Below, in pieces: positions 1 to 8,784 of a stretch of DNA of 38,551 nucleotides (the stretch's first letter is position 1; every line of letters starts with the position of its first letter). Both the position numbers and the translations under genes were made by a program. Origin of the DNA: an uncultured Flavobacterium sp. (GTDB lineage Bacteria; Bacteroidota; Bacteroidia; Flavobacteriales; Flavobacteriaceae); contig NZ_CANRNX010000016.1 of assembly GCF_947632075.1 (NCBI RefSeq), forward strand, positions 1 to 38,551, in the 5' to 3' direction. The notes beneath the pieces are model-generated. The model saw only the letters and a list, made by a program, of their open reading frames with translations, searched no databases and had not been told where the DNA came from.

Positions 1-429
1 TTGCCAAATCAATTCTTTTTTTTGAGCTTCAAGAATATCAATATATAAAACTCCCTCAGAATTTACAGTAACTGAACTGTATCCAGGACCGTACATCCAA
101 GGATTCCAACCCCATGGGCGATATCCCCATCCGCCGTAATAATTATTTACATTCACATTTTGCTGAGAATCTGTAAAAATATTCACAAGCAATTCTGGGT
201 TATCACTTTTTACATATCCTTTTATAGCTAACTCAGCTTCTACGGCTTTTAAAATTCTTTTTTTGTCTAAATCAGAAATTTTAGAATCGTCAATACCGCT
301 TTTCATAAAAGCGTACGTTTTAAACTGACTGAAGTTTACACTTGAATCATAATCTGTACTTACTTGAATAGAATTACATGAAGCAAAAGCAAGCAAACCT
401 AAAATTGGAATAAATTTTAATAATTTCAT
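1..429 (-). CDS. DUF4136 domain lipoprotein (3' end outside window)
   Basis: Open frame of 143 codons running off the left edge without a stop, so only the N-terminal part is seen. It starts at the ATG complementary to 427-429. The first 18 residues form a lipoprotein signal ending in the lipobox AFASC, with Cys18 as the expected acylation site. The mature part continues with STDYDSSVNFSQFKTYAF, the opening strand typical of DUF4136 proteins, and later has an aromatic and Gly-rich patch (NNYYGGWGYRPWGWNPWMYG). It should be anchored in the outer or inner membrane facing the periplasm. Molecular function is unknown for the family. It begins only 13 nt after the hutU stop codon on the same strand, so it is probably read through from hutU. 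No separate promoter was recognised. Family call is by motif only. Confidence 0.8.
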   Translation of the reverse strand, partial: MKLLKFIPILGLLAFASCNSIQVSTDYDSSVNFSQFKTYAFMKSGIDDSKISDLDKKRILKAVEAELAIKGYVKSDNPELLVNIFTDSQQNVNVNNYYGGWGYRPWGWNPWMYGPGYSSVTVNSEGVLYIDILEAQKKELIWQ

Positions 430-442
430 AGCATTGATTTTT

Positions 443-2431
443 TTACATTAATAAATCATCTGAAACCATATTTGGCATCGTCACTTTTAACAAAGGCTCA
501 ACCTCCATGGCACGTTGAATAGCAAACATAGCTCCTTCATTTCTTGCCCAGCTTCTTCTAGAAATTCCGTTGTTGACGTCCCAGAAAAGCATTGATTTTA
601 ATCGTTGTTCAGCTTCAGGAGTTCCATCAAGAAGCATACCAAAACCACCGTTGATTACTTCTCCCCATCCAACACCGCCTCCATTGTGAACGGAAACCCA
701 TGTTGCGCCTCGAAAACTATCTCCAATTACGTTTTGAATTGCCATATCAGCTGTAAATCGAGAGCCATCATAAATGTTAGAAGTTTCACGATATGGGGAA
801 TCTGTTCCTGAAACATCGTGGTGATCACGACCTAATACAACCGGTCCAATTTTTCCTGCTGCGATAGCATCATTAAAAGCTTTAGCTATATTCATTCTTC
901 CTTCAGCATCGGCGTATAATATACGAGCTTGTGAACCTACAACTAATTTATTTTGTTGCGCTCCGCGAATCCATTGAATATTATCTTTCATTTGCTGTTG
1001 AATTTCTTTAGGAGAAGTTTTAATCATCTCTTCTAAAACCTCACAAGCTATATTGTCTGTTTTTTGTAAATCTTCTGGGTTATTTGAAGCACAAACCCAA
1101 CGGAAAGGTCCAAAACCGTAATCAAAGCACATTGGCCCCATGATATCTTGAACGTATGATGGATATTTGAATTCACGTCCTAAAGTAGGATTTGGATTCA
1201 TAACATCTGCTCCTGCACGCGAAGCTTCTAATAAGAAAGCGTTTCCGTAATCAAAGAAATAAGTTCCTTTTGCTGTATGTTTATTGATAGCTGCTGCATG
1301 ACGACGTAAAGTTTCTTGAACTTTTTCTTTAAATAATTCAGGTTGATTAGCCATCATTTCATTAGCATCTTCAAATGAAATTCCTGCCGGATAATATCCA
1401 CCAGCCCAAGGATTATGTAATGAAGTTTGGTCTGAACCTAAATCGATATGAATATTTTCTGTATCGAATTTCTCCCAAACATCAACCACGTTTCCTAAGT
1501 ACGCGATAGACACAACTTCTTTATTTTCTTGAGCTTTTCTAACTCGAGCTACTAATTCATCTAAATCTGAAATTACTTCGTGAATCCAACCTTGTTCGTG
1601 ACGAATTTTAGTAATTTTAGGATTTACCTCTGCACAAACGGTAATACAACCAGCAATTGTTCCTGCTTTTGGTTGCGCACCGCTCATTCCGCCTAAGCCA
1701 GAAGTTACAAATAAATTACCTTTAGGTTCTTTTCCAATTTTTCTAAATCCGTTTAAAACCGTAATTGTAGTCCCGTGAACAATTCCTTGTGGACCAATGT
1801 ACATGTAAGAACCTGCAGTCATTTGTCCGTATTGCGTTACACCTAAAGCGTTGAATTTTTCCCAATCATCCGGTTTTGAATAATTTGGAATCATCATTCC
1901 GTTTGTTACTACAACTCTTGGTGCGTTTTTATGTGAAGGAAATAATCCCATTGGATGTCCAGAGTACATAACCAAAGTTTGTTCATCTGTCATTTCAGAC
2001 AAATACTTCATGGTTAATAAATATTGTGCCCAGTTACTAAAAACAGCTCCGTTACCTCCGTAAGTAATTAATTCATGCGGATGTTGTGCTACAGCGTAAT
2101 CTAAATTATTTTGAATCATCATCATGATAGCCTTGGCTTGTAACGAATTTCCTGGATATTCATTGATGTTGCGTGCATACATTTTGTAATCTGGACGGAA
2201 ACGATACATGTAAATTCTTCCGTATTTTTCTAATTCTTCCTTAAACTCTGGAAGTAAAGTAGCATGATGTTGCGGCTCAAAATAACGCAATGCATTTTTT
2301 AAGGCTAACTTTTTTTCTTCGTCTGTTAGAATTTCTTTTCGCTTTGGTGCGTGGTTTATTTCTGATTCGTAAGGTTTTGGAGCAGGTAAAACTGCCGGAA
2401 TCCCTTGTTGAATAGCTTCTTTAAATGTCAT
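443..2431 (-). CDS. hutU: Urocanate hydratase
   Basis: Cytosolic NAD+-dependent enzyme that hydrates urocanate to imidazolonepropionate, the second step of histidine degradation. The 662-residue product has the family's Gly-rich blocks: GGNGAVFSNWAQYL, SGHPMGLFPSHKNAPR, QYGQMTAGSYMYIGPQGIVHG and, near the C-terminus, VSVHNGGGVGWGEVINGG. A Cys lies in the FRWVCAS segment. It is about 100 residues longer than the roughly 550-residue Pseudomonas/Bacillus form, and the long form is usual in Bacteroidota. The ATG at 2431 is the first in the frame and no RBS stands out. The neighbours are not hut genes: a DUF5522 protein lies upstream and a DUF4136 lipoprotein downstream. HutH, HutI and a functional HutG must be elsewhere if the pathway is complete. 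Confidence 0.96.
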   Translation of the reverse strand: MTFKEAIQQGIPAVLPAPKPYESEINHAPKRKEILTDEEKKLALKNALRYFEPQHHATLLPEFKEELEKYGRIYMYRFRPDYKMYARNINEYPGNSLQAKAIMMMIQNNLDYAVAQHPHELITYGGNGAVFSNWAQYLLTMKYLSEMTDEQTLVMYSGHPMGLFPSHKNAPRVVVTNGMMIPNYSKPDDWEKFNALGVTQYGQMTAGSYMYIGPQGIVHGTTITVLNGFRKIGKEPKGNLFVTSGLGGMSGAQPKAGTIAGCITVCAEVNPKITKIRHEQGWIHEVISDLDELVARVRKAQENKEVVSIAYLGNVVDVWEKFDTENIHIDLGSDQTSLHNPWAGGYYPAGISFEDANEMMANQPELFKEKVQETLRRHAAAINKHTAKGTYFFDYGNAFLLEASRAGADVMNPNPTLGREFKYPSYVQDIMGPMCFDYGFGPFRWVCASNNPEDLQKTDNIACEVLEEMIKTSPKEIQQQMKDNIQWIRGAQQNKLVVGSQARILYADAEGRMNIAKAFNDAIAAGKIGPVVLGRDHHDVSGTDSPYRETSNIYDGSRFTADMAIQNVIGDSFRGATWVSVHNGGGVGWGEVINGGFGMLLDGTPEAEQRLKSMLFWDVNNGISRRSWARNEGAMFAIQRAMEVEPLLKVTMPNMVSDDLLM

Positions 2432-2466
2432 AATTTATTTGTTGTTTATAGTTTGTTGAATTGCGT

Positions 2467-2534
2467 GAGGGATTGAAGTGACATCCTTTTTTGTATTGAA
2501 AACCAAAAAAGATATAACGGAAAAACCGACCCTT
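2467..2534. repeat. Structured intergenic element, probable flavobacterial repeat
   Basis: Between the DUF5522 stop and the hutU start lies a nested hairpin. The inner stem is CTTTTTTG (2486-2493) with CAAAAAAG (2504-2511) around a 10-nt loop. The outer stem is GAGGG (2467-2471) with CCCTT (2530-2534), including one G-T pair. The flanking words GATTGAAGTGACATCC and GATATAACGG resemble, from memory, short intergenic elements seen many times in Flavobacterium genomes. There is one copy only in this window, so repeat status is inference. It lacks a clean T-run after the outer stem and would sit in the hutU leader if hutU is read from upstream. Confidence 0.45.
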
Positions 2535-2545
2535 GGGGAACGTCC

Positions 2546-2707
2546 TTATTTTTTTATCAATCCTGTTTTTTTATCAAATCCGTACGGACAATGTTTACAC
2601 CCGCTTTTACAGCAATAACCGCGTTTTAATAAATATTTTGAAGTAAAAATTCGATAGCCTGCATCAGCAATATAATAATCTTCTCCAAGTACAAGTTCTG
2701 CTTTCAT
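2546..2707 (-). CDS. DUF5522 Cys-rich small protein
   Basis: A 53-codon ORF on the minus strand that is easy to overlook. It starts at the ATG complementary to 2705-2707 and stops at the TAA complementary to 2546-2548. The protein begins MKAELVLGEDYYIADAGYRI, continues FTSKYLLKRG, and carries the family signature YCCKSGCKHCPYGF with Cys32, Cys33, Cys37 and Cys40, a likely metal-binding knuckle. It ends in a basic tail. Function is unknown. It lies 114 nt upstream of hutU on the same strand, with the structured element at 2467-2534 between them. An exact TATTTTTG -7 element lies just upstream at 2726-2733. The compact conserved motif makes it a real gene rather than a chance ORF. Confidence 0.85.
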   Translation of the reverse strand: MKAELVLGEDYYIADAGYRIFTSKYLLKRGYCCKSGCKHCPYGFDKKTGLIKK

Positions 2708-2725
2708 AAAAGTTACTTCTTTTTA

Positions 2726-2733
2726 CAAAAATA
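2726..2733 (-). promoter_or_regulatory. -7 element TATTTTTG for the DUF5522 gene
   Basis: Read on the minus strand this is an exact match to the Bacteroidota TAnnTTTG element, about 18 nt before the DUF5522 start codon. About 17 nt further upstream is a TTT in place of the -33 TTG. Such a box can occur by chance in AT-rich DNA, but its position is right. Confidence 0.45.
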
Positions 2734-2807
2734 AGAAAATTGTACACTTTAAATTGATTAATCACAATAATTTGAGTTCATATCACTAAGTTGTAAAGCT
2801 TTTGTAT

Positions 2808-2815
2808 TAACTTTG
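2808..2815 (+). promoter_or_regulatory. -7 element TAACTTTG for the 2885-5910 operon
   Basis: Exact TAnnTTTG match 69 nt upstream of the first ATG of the three-gene unit. The nearest TTG upstream (2791-2793) is only 14 nt away, shorter than the usual 17-23, so the -33 part is unconvincing. This is the only good -7 candidate on the plus strand in the 177-nt gap between the divergent genes. Confidence 0.4.
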
Positions 2816-2884
2816 TAACTCATGTGTTTCTAAAACTTAACTATTTGGTTTATAGAAACTTTATTTATTTTAGATTTAAAATAC

Positions 2885-3784
2885 ATGTCTGTTTTTTTTG
2901 AAATGAAACCCGAAAAAGAAAGTTTTAATGAAAAGGTATTTTTGCCTTTTGAAACTTCTGTTGAATTATTTGTAAAACGTGAAGATGTTTTACATTCGGA
3001 AATTTCGGGAAATAAATTCAGAAAACTAAAATACAATCTACAAGAAGCTAAACGATTAGGTTTTTCTAAATTAGTTACTTTTGGTGGAGCTTACTCAAAT
3101 CATATTGCGGCAGTTGCGGCTGCAGGGAAAGTATTTGGTTTTGGTACCATTGGAATTATTCGAGGTGATGAATTAGCAACCAAATTTCTGGAAAACGAAA
3201 CTTTGAAATTAGCTCACGAAAACGGAATGTGCTTTGAATTTGTTTCAAGAACAGATTATAGAAATAAAACTTCTGAAACGTTTATTGAAAACTTGAAATT
3301 AAAATTTGGTGATTTTTATTTAATTCCAGAAGGAGGTACAAATACTTTAGCAGTAAAAGGTTGTGAAGAAATTTTAGTAAATTCAGATGGCGAATTCAAC
3401 TACATTTGTTGTGCTATAGGAACAGGAGGAACTATTTCTGGATTGATAAATAGTGCGTTTAACAAGCAAAAGATATTAGGTTTTCCGGCTTTGAAAGAAA
3501 GCTTTTTAAATGAAGAAATCGATTTGTTTACTCAAAGAAATAATTGGAAATTAATTCGTGATTATCATTTTGGCGGATACGCAAAAACTAGTTCAGAATT
3601 AATTACTTTTGTAGAGCAGTTTAATGAAGCGCAATCTTTTAAGATTGAACCAATATACACTGGTAAAATGTTTTACGGCCTTTTTGATTTGATTAAGAAT
3701 AATTATTTCGAACCAAATACAAAAATTTTAGCAATACACACTGGTGGTTTACAAGGACTGAATTCTAAAATATTACAAAAATAA
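2885..3784 (+). CDS. 1-aminocyclopropane-1-carboxylate deaminase / D-cysteine desulfhydrase-like PLP enzyme
   Basis: 299-residue fold-type II PLP enzyme, at the short end for the family (about 300-340). The PLP lysine is expected at Lys44 in the SGNKFRKLKYNL motif, and the following FGGAYSNH segment is the usual active-site loop. A Gly-rich phosphate-binding stretch GTGGTISG is present. The family includes ACC deaminase (ACC to 2-oxobutyrate and ammonia) and D-cysteine desulfhydrase (D-Cys to pyruvate, H2S and ammonia). Sequence by eye does not separate them, and in Bacteroidota the desulfhydrase or another D-amino-acid role seems more likely. The gene opens a unit with 1-nt gaps to the glucosaminidase and hemL genes. 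The chosen start is the first ATG in frame; the next Met (residue 7) is also possible. Confidence 0.85.
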   Translation: MSVFFEMKPEKESFNEKVFLPFETSVELFVKREDVLHSEISGNKFRKLKYNLQEAKRLGFSKLVTFGGAYSNHIAAVAAAGKVFGFGTIGIIRGDELATKFLENETLKLAHENGMCFEFVSRTDYRNKTSETFIENLKLKFGDFYLIPEGGTNTLAVKGCEEILVNSDGEFNYICCAIGTGGTISGLINSAFNKQKILGFPALKESFLNEEIDLFTQRNNWKLIRDYHFGGYAKTSSELITFVEQFNEAQSFKIEPIYTGKMFYGLFDLIKNNYFEPNTKILAIHTGGLQGLNSKILQK

Positions 3785-3785
3785 A

Positions 3786-4622
3786 ATGCAAAAATTATTT
3801 TTAGTTTTAATAATCTTATCTTTTGTTAGCTGCGGCTCAACAAGAAGTAACGCTACACGCGAAAAAATAAGAAAAGAATATTCTAAAAAATCTAATAAAA
3901 CCACTAATAGTAAATCCAATAAAAAGAATAGCAAAAACAAATCGAAAACCACAAAACTTGAAGCCACTTCAAAAGTAAATGTAACCAATTCAACTGTATC
4001 TGATTACATTGAAACATACAAATGGGTTGCTATGGAAAACATGAAAACTCATGGAATTCCGGCAAGTATAAAATTAGCTCAAGGAATCTTAGAATCTGGA
4101 TCTGGAACTGGAACGCTTTCTCGAAATGCGAATAACCACTTCGGAATAAAATGCGCAGGTAATTGGAACGGAGAATCAGTAGCATTTACTGATGATGCTC
4201 CGGATGAATGCTTTAGAAAATACAATTCGCCGTTAGAATCTTTTGCAGACCATTCTAACTTTTTAGTAAACCGAACACGTTATCAACATCTTTTTTCTTT
4301 AGACAAGAAAGATTACAAAGCTTGGGCACATGGTTTAAAAAAAGCAGGTTACGCAACAGACCCTAAATATCCTGATAAATTAATAAGTATCATTGAGCGA
4401 TACGAATTGTATCAGTACGACAATTTGGTTCTTGGTAATTTATATGCTTATCAAGCTCCAACAGAAAATAAGAAAACAATTTTAAATTCTTATCAAGTCA
4501 CCAAAGGAGATACGTTATATTCAATTTCAAAAAAATTTAATATGACGGTTGAAGAACTTAAAGAAATAAATAGGATTCAAGACAATAATATTAGAATAGG
4601 ACAAACTTTAAAAGTTAAATAA
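3786..4622 (+). CDS. Glucosaminidase-LysM lipoprotein (peptidoglycan hydrolase)
   Basis: 278-residue cell-wall enzyme. Residues 1-16 form a signal peptide with lipobox FVSC (Cys16 lipidated). Residues 20-65 are a Lys/Ser/Asn/Thr-rich linker. A FlgJ/mannosyl-glycoprotein endo-beta-N-acetylglucosaminidase-type domain follows at about 72-205, with [15 protein letters not shown] giving the likely catalytic Glu103 and the conserved NNHFGIKC segment. The last ~44 residues are one LysM module ([19 protein letters not shown] ... RIGQTLKVK) for binding peptidoglycan. It likely cuts glycan strands in the periplasm as an autolysin or remodelling enzyme. It starts 1 nt after the upstream stop and ends 1 nt before hemL, so all three are almost certainly co-transcribed. 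The functional link with tetrapyrrole synthesis is unclear. Confidence 0.92.
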   Translation: MQKLFLVLIILSFVSCGSTRSNATREKIRKEYSKKSNKTTNSKSNKKNSKNKSKTTKLEATSKVNVTNSTVSDYIETYKWVAMENMKTHGIPASIKLAQGILESGSGTGTLSRNANNHFGIKCAGNWNGESVAFTDDAPDECFRKYNSPLESFADHSNFLVNRTRYQHLFSLDKKDYKAWAHGLKKAGYATDPKYPDKLISIIERYELYQYDNLVLGNLYAYQAPTENKKTILNSYQVTKGDTLYSISKKFNMTVEELKEINRIQDNNIRIGQTLKVK

Positions 4623-4623
4623 T

Positions 4624-5910
4624 ATGTTATATCAAAGAAGTAGTCAATTATTTTTAGAAGCACAAAAAGTAATTCCTGGTGGAGTAAACTCGCCGGTTCG
4701 TGCTTTTAAATCGGTTGGAGGAACTCCAATTTTTGTTAAAGAAGCTAAAGGTGCTTACTTATATGATGAAGATGGAAATCGATTAATTGATTACATAAAT
4801 TCTTGGGGACCAATGCTACTTGGGCATTCTTATGAACCTGTAGTAAATGCGGTTATTGAAAAAGCAAAAAAGGGAACTTCTTTTGGAATGCCAACAGAAA
4901 TTGAAACTCAGATTGCAGAATTAGCAGTTTCAATGGTACCGAATATTGATAAAATTCGTTTTGTAAACTCGGGTACAGAAGCTTGTATGAGCGCTGTTCG
5001 TTTAGCAAGAGGTTTTACAGGACGTGAAAAAATTATTAAGTTCAGAGGTTGTTACCACGGACATTCAGATTCTTTTTTAATCTCAGCAGGAAGTGGGTTA
5101 AGTACTTTCGGAATTCCAAATAGCCCTGGAGTTACTAAAGGAACTGCGCAAGATACCTTATTAGCAGATTATAATAATTTAGATTCGGTTAAAGAGTTAT
5201 TTGAATTAAACAAAAATGAAATCGCTTGTATCATCATTGAACCTGTTGCCGGAAACATGGGATGTGTACCTGCTTTACCTGGTTTCTTAGAAGGTTTACG
5301 TGAACTTTGCGACGCGAACCAAGCTTTACTTATTTTTGATGAAGTAATGACTGGTTTTAGATTAGCAAAAGGTGGCGCTCAAGAGCTTTTTGGAATCAAT
5401 GCTGATATTGTTACTTTCGGAAAAGTTATTGGTGGTGGATTACCAGTTGGTGCTTTTGCTGCTCGTGAAGAAATTATGAATTATCTTTCTCCTGTTGGTC
5501 CAGTTTATCAAGCTGGAACATTATCAGGAAATCCGTTAGCAATGGCAGCTGGTTTAGCAATGTTACAAGAAATTAATAACGATGCCGAATTATTTAACCG
5601 TTTAGATGAGAAAACGGCATATTTAGAAAAAGGTATTCGTGAGGTATTAACCAAGAATAATATTAATCACGTAGTAAACAGAGTTGGATCTATGATTTCT
5701 ATTTTTTTCTGTGATGGTGAAGTTATTGATTACGAAACTGCTGGTAAAGGTAATACTCCTTATTTCAAAAACTTCTTCCACAAATTAGTTGAAAACGGAA
5801 TTTACATTGCTCCTTCTTCTTACGAAACTTGGTTTATTACAGACGCATTAACTTATGCCGATTTAGATGAAACCATCAAAGCTATTGATAAAGTTACACA
5901 AGAAATATAA
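4624..5910 (+). CDS. hemL: Glutamate-1-semialdehyde 2,1-aminomutase
   Basis: 428-residue PLP enzyme that converts glutamate-1-semialdehyde to 5-aminolevulinate, the last step of the C5 route to haem. The length is typical. Recognisable blocks are [16 protein letters not shown] at the N-terminus, the [19 protein letters not shown] cofactor region, the [10 protein letters not shown] strand, the [10 protein letters not shown] aspartate motif and the PLP lysine Lys267 in [15 protein letters not shown]. The ATG at 4624 lies 1 nt after the upstream stop, which suggests translational coupling. It is the last gene of its operon; the hairpin at 5921-5940 follows 10 nt after the stop. Confidence 0.98.
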   Translation: MLYQRSSQLFLEAQKVIPGGVNSPVRAFKSVGGTPIFVKEAKGAYLYDEDGNRLIDYINSWGPMLLGHSYEPVVNAVIEKAKKGTSFGMPTEIETQIAELAVSMVPNIDKIRFVNSGTEACMSAVRLARGFTGREKIIKFRGCYHGHSDSFLISAGSGLSTFGIPNSPGVTKGTAQDTLLADYNNLDSVKELFELNKNEIACIIIEPVAGNMGCVPALPGFLEGLRELCDANQALLIFDEVMTGFRLAKGGAQELFGINADIVTFGKVIGGGLPVGAFAAREEIMNYLSPVGPVYQAGTLSGNPLAMAAGLAMLQEINNDAELFNRLDEKTAYLEKGIREVLTKNNINHVVNRVGSMISIFFCDGEVIDYETAGKGNTPYFKNFFHKLVENGIYIAPSSYETWFITDALTYADLDETIKAIDKVTQEI

Positions 5911-5914
5911 TCAC

Positions 5915-5947
5915 AAAAAAACATCTGATTTCTCAGATGTTTTTTTT
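5915..5947. terminator. Bidirectional terminator between hemL and the barrel gene
   Basis: Perfect 8-bp stem ACATCTGA (5921-5928) / TCAGATGT (5933-5940) with a TTTC loop. It is flanked by a 6-A run on the left and a 7-T run on the right, so it can stop both the plus-strand hemL operon and the convergent minus-strand gene ending at 5950. Confidence 0.9.
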
Positions 5948-5949
5948 AT

Positions 5950-8709
5950 TTACATTATTATAATACTACTACTCTCTTTTTTCTTACCTGCAAATTTATC
6001 TAACTTATAACTTAAAGAAAACATGAAGTATCTCTTTAAAATTAAATTATCTGAATCAATAATAGAAGTTGGACTAATATATCTACTGCTACTTAAGTTC
6101 TGATTTAATAAATCATACGCTTTAACTTTTGCCGTTAACTGATCGTTTAAGAATTTATATCCGATACTTGCGTTTAACAAGGTAAAATCTTTCTTAAAAC
6201 CATCTGCCATCATTGAATTGTAATTATACCCAACATCAACTCCAACAATAAATTTTTCAGGTAGATATGAAGTGATTTGTAAATTCATTTTATGAGTAAA
6301 ATTATTTGTTCTATCTAAAGAGTAATCTTTATAGTTTACCACATTATAACCATATTCGTAAGACGGAGCTATAATAATTTTCTTATCATAATCCCACGTA
6401 AATTTAACAGAAGGTCTGTATCCTTGTGAAAGCGCACTGTATAAAACATTATTAGTTTTTCCTTTAAATTTACTTCCATTTAAACTTAGTCTCAATTCAT
6501 AACTTAATGTATTTACACCAAGTTTATACGATTTATTAAATGCACCTCCCAAGTAAAAATTCCCAGTTCCAGAAGTATTTTCAAAAGTTCGGAAACTTTT
6601 AAAACCTTCATCATACGAAACCACATCCATAATTGATCGTGATTCAATTGTAAATCCTGAATAAAAATAATAACCAGAACGAGTTAAATAATCATAATTA
6701 GAAAAGTTGATATAAATATTATTAGAAAGATTAGGTTTTAAATCTGGATTACCTCGACTTACGCTTAAAGTTGATGACAAATCTTGATACTCTAATAATT
6801 GATAGGTGCTTGGCAAGGACCCTGAATATGAGTAAGAAATTCCTAATCGAGCAGATTTTCCGAATTTAATACTCTTATATAAGCTAATCATTGGTAAAAC
6901 TTCTGTTTTTTTATTTTGATATACTTGTTGGTCGTAATTCGATTTTAAATCGAAATCCGTCCATTTACTACCTAAGTTTAAACTAAAATAACCTTTATCA
7001 TATTTGTATTCGTACTCAATACCTGATTTAATTTCGTTTACTTCAAATCGATTTTTAAACGACTGTAATTCGTTAAAATTCGAATATTGCTCTGTAACTG
7101 TATTATAATCAAAAGTTTCTTTATTATCCACATCGAGTGAATTTACATAACCTCCACCAACAGTTATAGTTTGTTTTTTAGTAATTGGAATTCGATATTC
7201 TAATTCTAAATCGTATGAATCTTTATGCGAATTAGTAAACCAATTTTGATTACGCGTGTCATTAGGATTTACACCTTCAAAAAAGATTGTGCTTGCATTA
7301 TTCTGAGCAAAAATTTTATCTTTTGAATTTTTATTTTCAAAGTTTACAGTTATCGAAGTTTTATTTTTAAATCGTTTGTTATATATTAATTCATTCGCGA
7401 ATTTTTGACCATCAGATTTTGTTGATCTAATAATTGAAGATTTGTTTAATAAATTATCTTCAAAATCAAAAGACTCTGAACGTGAATTATAATGACTTCT
7501 GTTCGAATTTATTTCATAAATAGGCACAAAAGCTAAAGTTGAAGTTGAATCGATTTTTATTTCAAAATCAAAATTAAATTTGTGCTCATCTTTAAAGTTC
7601 AAACTACTATTTTCATTTAAAGTTACCACCGGGTTTTCTGGCAATAAACTTACAGATCTGCTCGTTGATTTAGTTTCATTATCCTGATTATTTAAAACGT
7701 AACTTGCGGAAACATCAATTTTATCTTTAAAAGAATCGTTATAATTTAGTCCTAATAAATTAGAAGTAGTTATACCAGTATTTGTAGAAAATTGATCGAT
7801 AAAAGATGAATTATATGACCAAGAATTTCTACCTCCTCGCATATTATCAAACACTTCATCCATAGAAAATCCGGTAGAATTAATATTATTTGAAGATGCA
7901 AGAACGCTAACCTTTGTATCTCCATTAAAATAATTAGCTAATAATGAAGATTCGTATCGATCATCTGTTCCAATTCCACCATTTATTCTACCAAAAAAAC
8001 CTTTATTTTTATCTTCATCAATAGTTAAGTTTATAGAAACTGATTCACCATCACTTGTTTTACCAGAAATCTTTTCTTCTTTAGTTTTATAATCTGAAAC
8101 TTGAACCTTATTAATAATATCTGCAGGCAAATTTTCAATTGCAATTTTACCGTCGGCACCAAAAAAAGGTTTCCCATTAACTAAAATATTCGGAACTTCT
8201 TTACCATTATATTTTATCTTTCCATCGGCATCTACTGTAACGCCTGGCAATTGCTCTAACAAGGTTTTTACGTTAGCATCTGGCCGAACCTTAAATGAAG
8301 CAGCGTTGAACTCAATGGTATCTTGTTTAACGCGAATTGGTGCAACATCAGCTTTAATAACCATTTCGTCTAAAACATTAGAATCTTCAGTAAGAAAAAT
8401 TTCACCTAACTGAATGTGATCAGAAATAAATTCAAACCTTTTAGAATAATCTGTATAGCCCAACAAACTCGCAACTACAAAACTTGGTACATCTACCACA
8501 TTAGTTTGCAAATCGAATTCACCTTTTGTGTTTGTAATGGTGTAATTAATCAGCGTTGAATCGTTTGCTTGAGAAAGATAAACAATAACAGCCTCTAAAG
8601 GTTTTTTGTTCTCGTCAGATATCTTTCCTTTTATGGAAAAGCTTTTCTGAGCAAATAAAGAAATTGTTCCAAAAAAGAAAACAATTGTTAAAAAGAATAT
8701 TTTATTCAT
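5950..8709 (-). CDS. Outer-membrane beta-barrel protein, TonB-receptor-like (paralogue 1)
   Basis: 919 residues. A signal peptide ends FGTISLFA before Gln21, fitting the Bacteroidota preference for Gln at +1 after signal peptidase I. Residues about 24-110 look like a carboxypeptidase-regulatory-like beta-sandwich (GKISDENKKPLEAVIVYL). A plug-like segment follows (about 125-215, with FNAASFKVRPDANV and ILVNGKPFFGADGKIAIENL), then a long barrel rich in alternating aromatic strands, like the OMP_b-brl_3 group. The C-terminus is unusually plain (KLDKFAGKKKESSSIIIM). Substrate unknown; no SusD-like partner is adjacent, so it is not a standard polysaccharide locus. It lies immediately downstream of a clear paralogue (8785-11589) but is separated from it by a terminator, so the two can be expressed independently. 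Confidence 0.88.
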   Translation of the reverse strand: MNKIFFLTIVFFFGTISLFAQKSFSIKGKISDENKKPLEAVIVYLSQANDSTLINYTITNTKGEFDLQTNVVDVPSFVVASLLGYTDYSKRFEFISDHIQLGEIFLTEDSNVLDEMVIKADVAPIRVKQDTIEFNAASFKVRPDANVKTLLEQLPGVTVDADGKIKYNGKEVPNILVNGKPFFGADGKIAIENLPADIINKVQVSDYKTKEEKISGKTSDGESVSINLTIDEDKNKGFFGRINGGIGTDDRYESSLLANYFNGDTKVSVLASSNNINSTGFSMDEVFDNMRGGRNSWSYNSSFIDQFSTNTGITTSNLLGLNYNDSFKDKIDVSASYVLNNQDNETKSTSRSVSLLPENPVVTLNENSSLNFKDEHKFNFDFEIKIDSTSTLAFVPIYEINSNRSHYNSRSESFDFEDNLLNKSSIIRSTKSDGQKFANELIYNKRFKNKTSITVNFENKNSKDKIFAQNNASTIFFEGVNPNDTRNQNWFTNSHKDSYDLELEYRIPITKKQTITVGGGYVNSLDVDNKETFDYNTVTEQYSNFNELQSFKNRFEVNEIKSGIEYEYKYDKGYFSLNLGSKWTDFDLKSNYDQQVYQNKKTEVLPMISLYKSIKFGKSARLGISYSYSGSLPSTYQLLEYQDLSSTLSVSRGNPDLKPNLSNNIYINFSNYDYLTRSGYYFYSGFTIESRSIMDVVSYDEGFKSFRTFENTSGTGNFYLGGAFNKSYKLGVNTLSYELRLSLNGSKFKGKTNNVLYSALSQGYRPSVKFTWDYDKKIIIAPSYEYGYNVVNYKDYSLDRTNNFTHKMNLQITSYLPEKFIVGVDVGYNYNSMMADGFKKDFTLLNASIGYKFLNDQLTAKVKAYDLLNQNLSSSRYISPTSIIDSDNLILKRYFMFSLSYKLDKFAGKKKESSSIIIM

Positions 8710-8750
8710 ATTATAATTTAGGTTTACACAAATAAAGTGATTTTTTTAAC

Positions 8751-8784
8751 AAAAAAAAAGCAACTACTAAATAGTTGCTTTTTT
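8751..8784 (-). terminator. Terminator between the two barrel paralogues
   Basis: Arms GCAACTA (8760-8766) and TAGTTGC (8772-8778) around CTAAA. The stem can extend through the flanking A-run (8751-8759) and T-run (8779-8784), about 13 bp in all. On the minus strand it follows the stop of the upstream barrel gene directly and is followed by a U-run. Confidence 0.88.
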
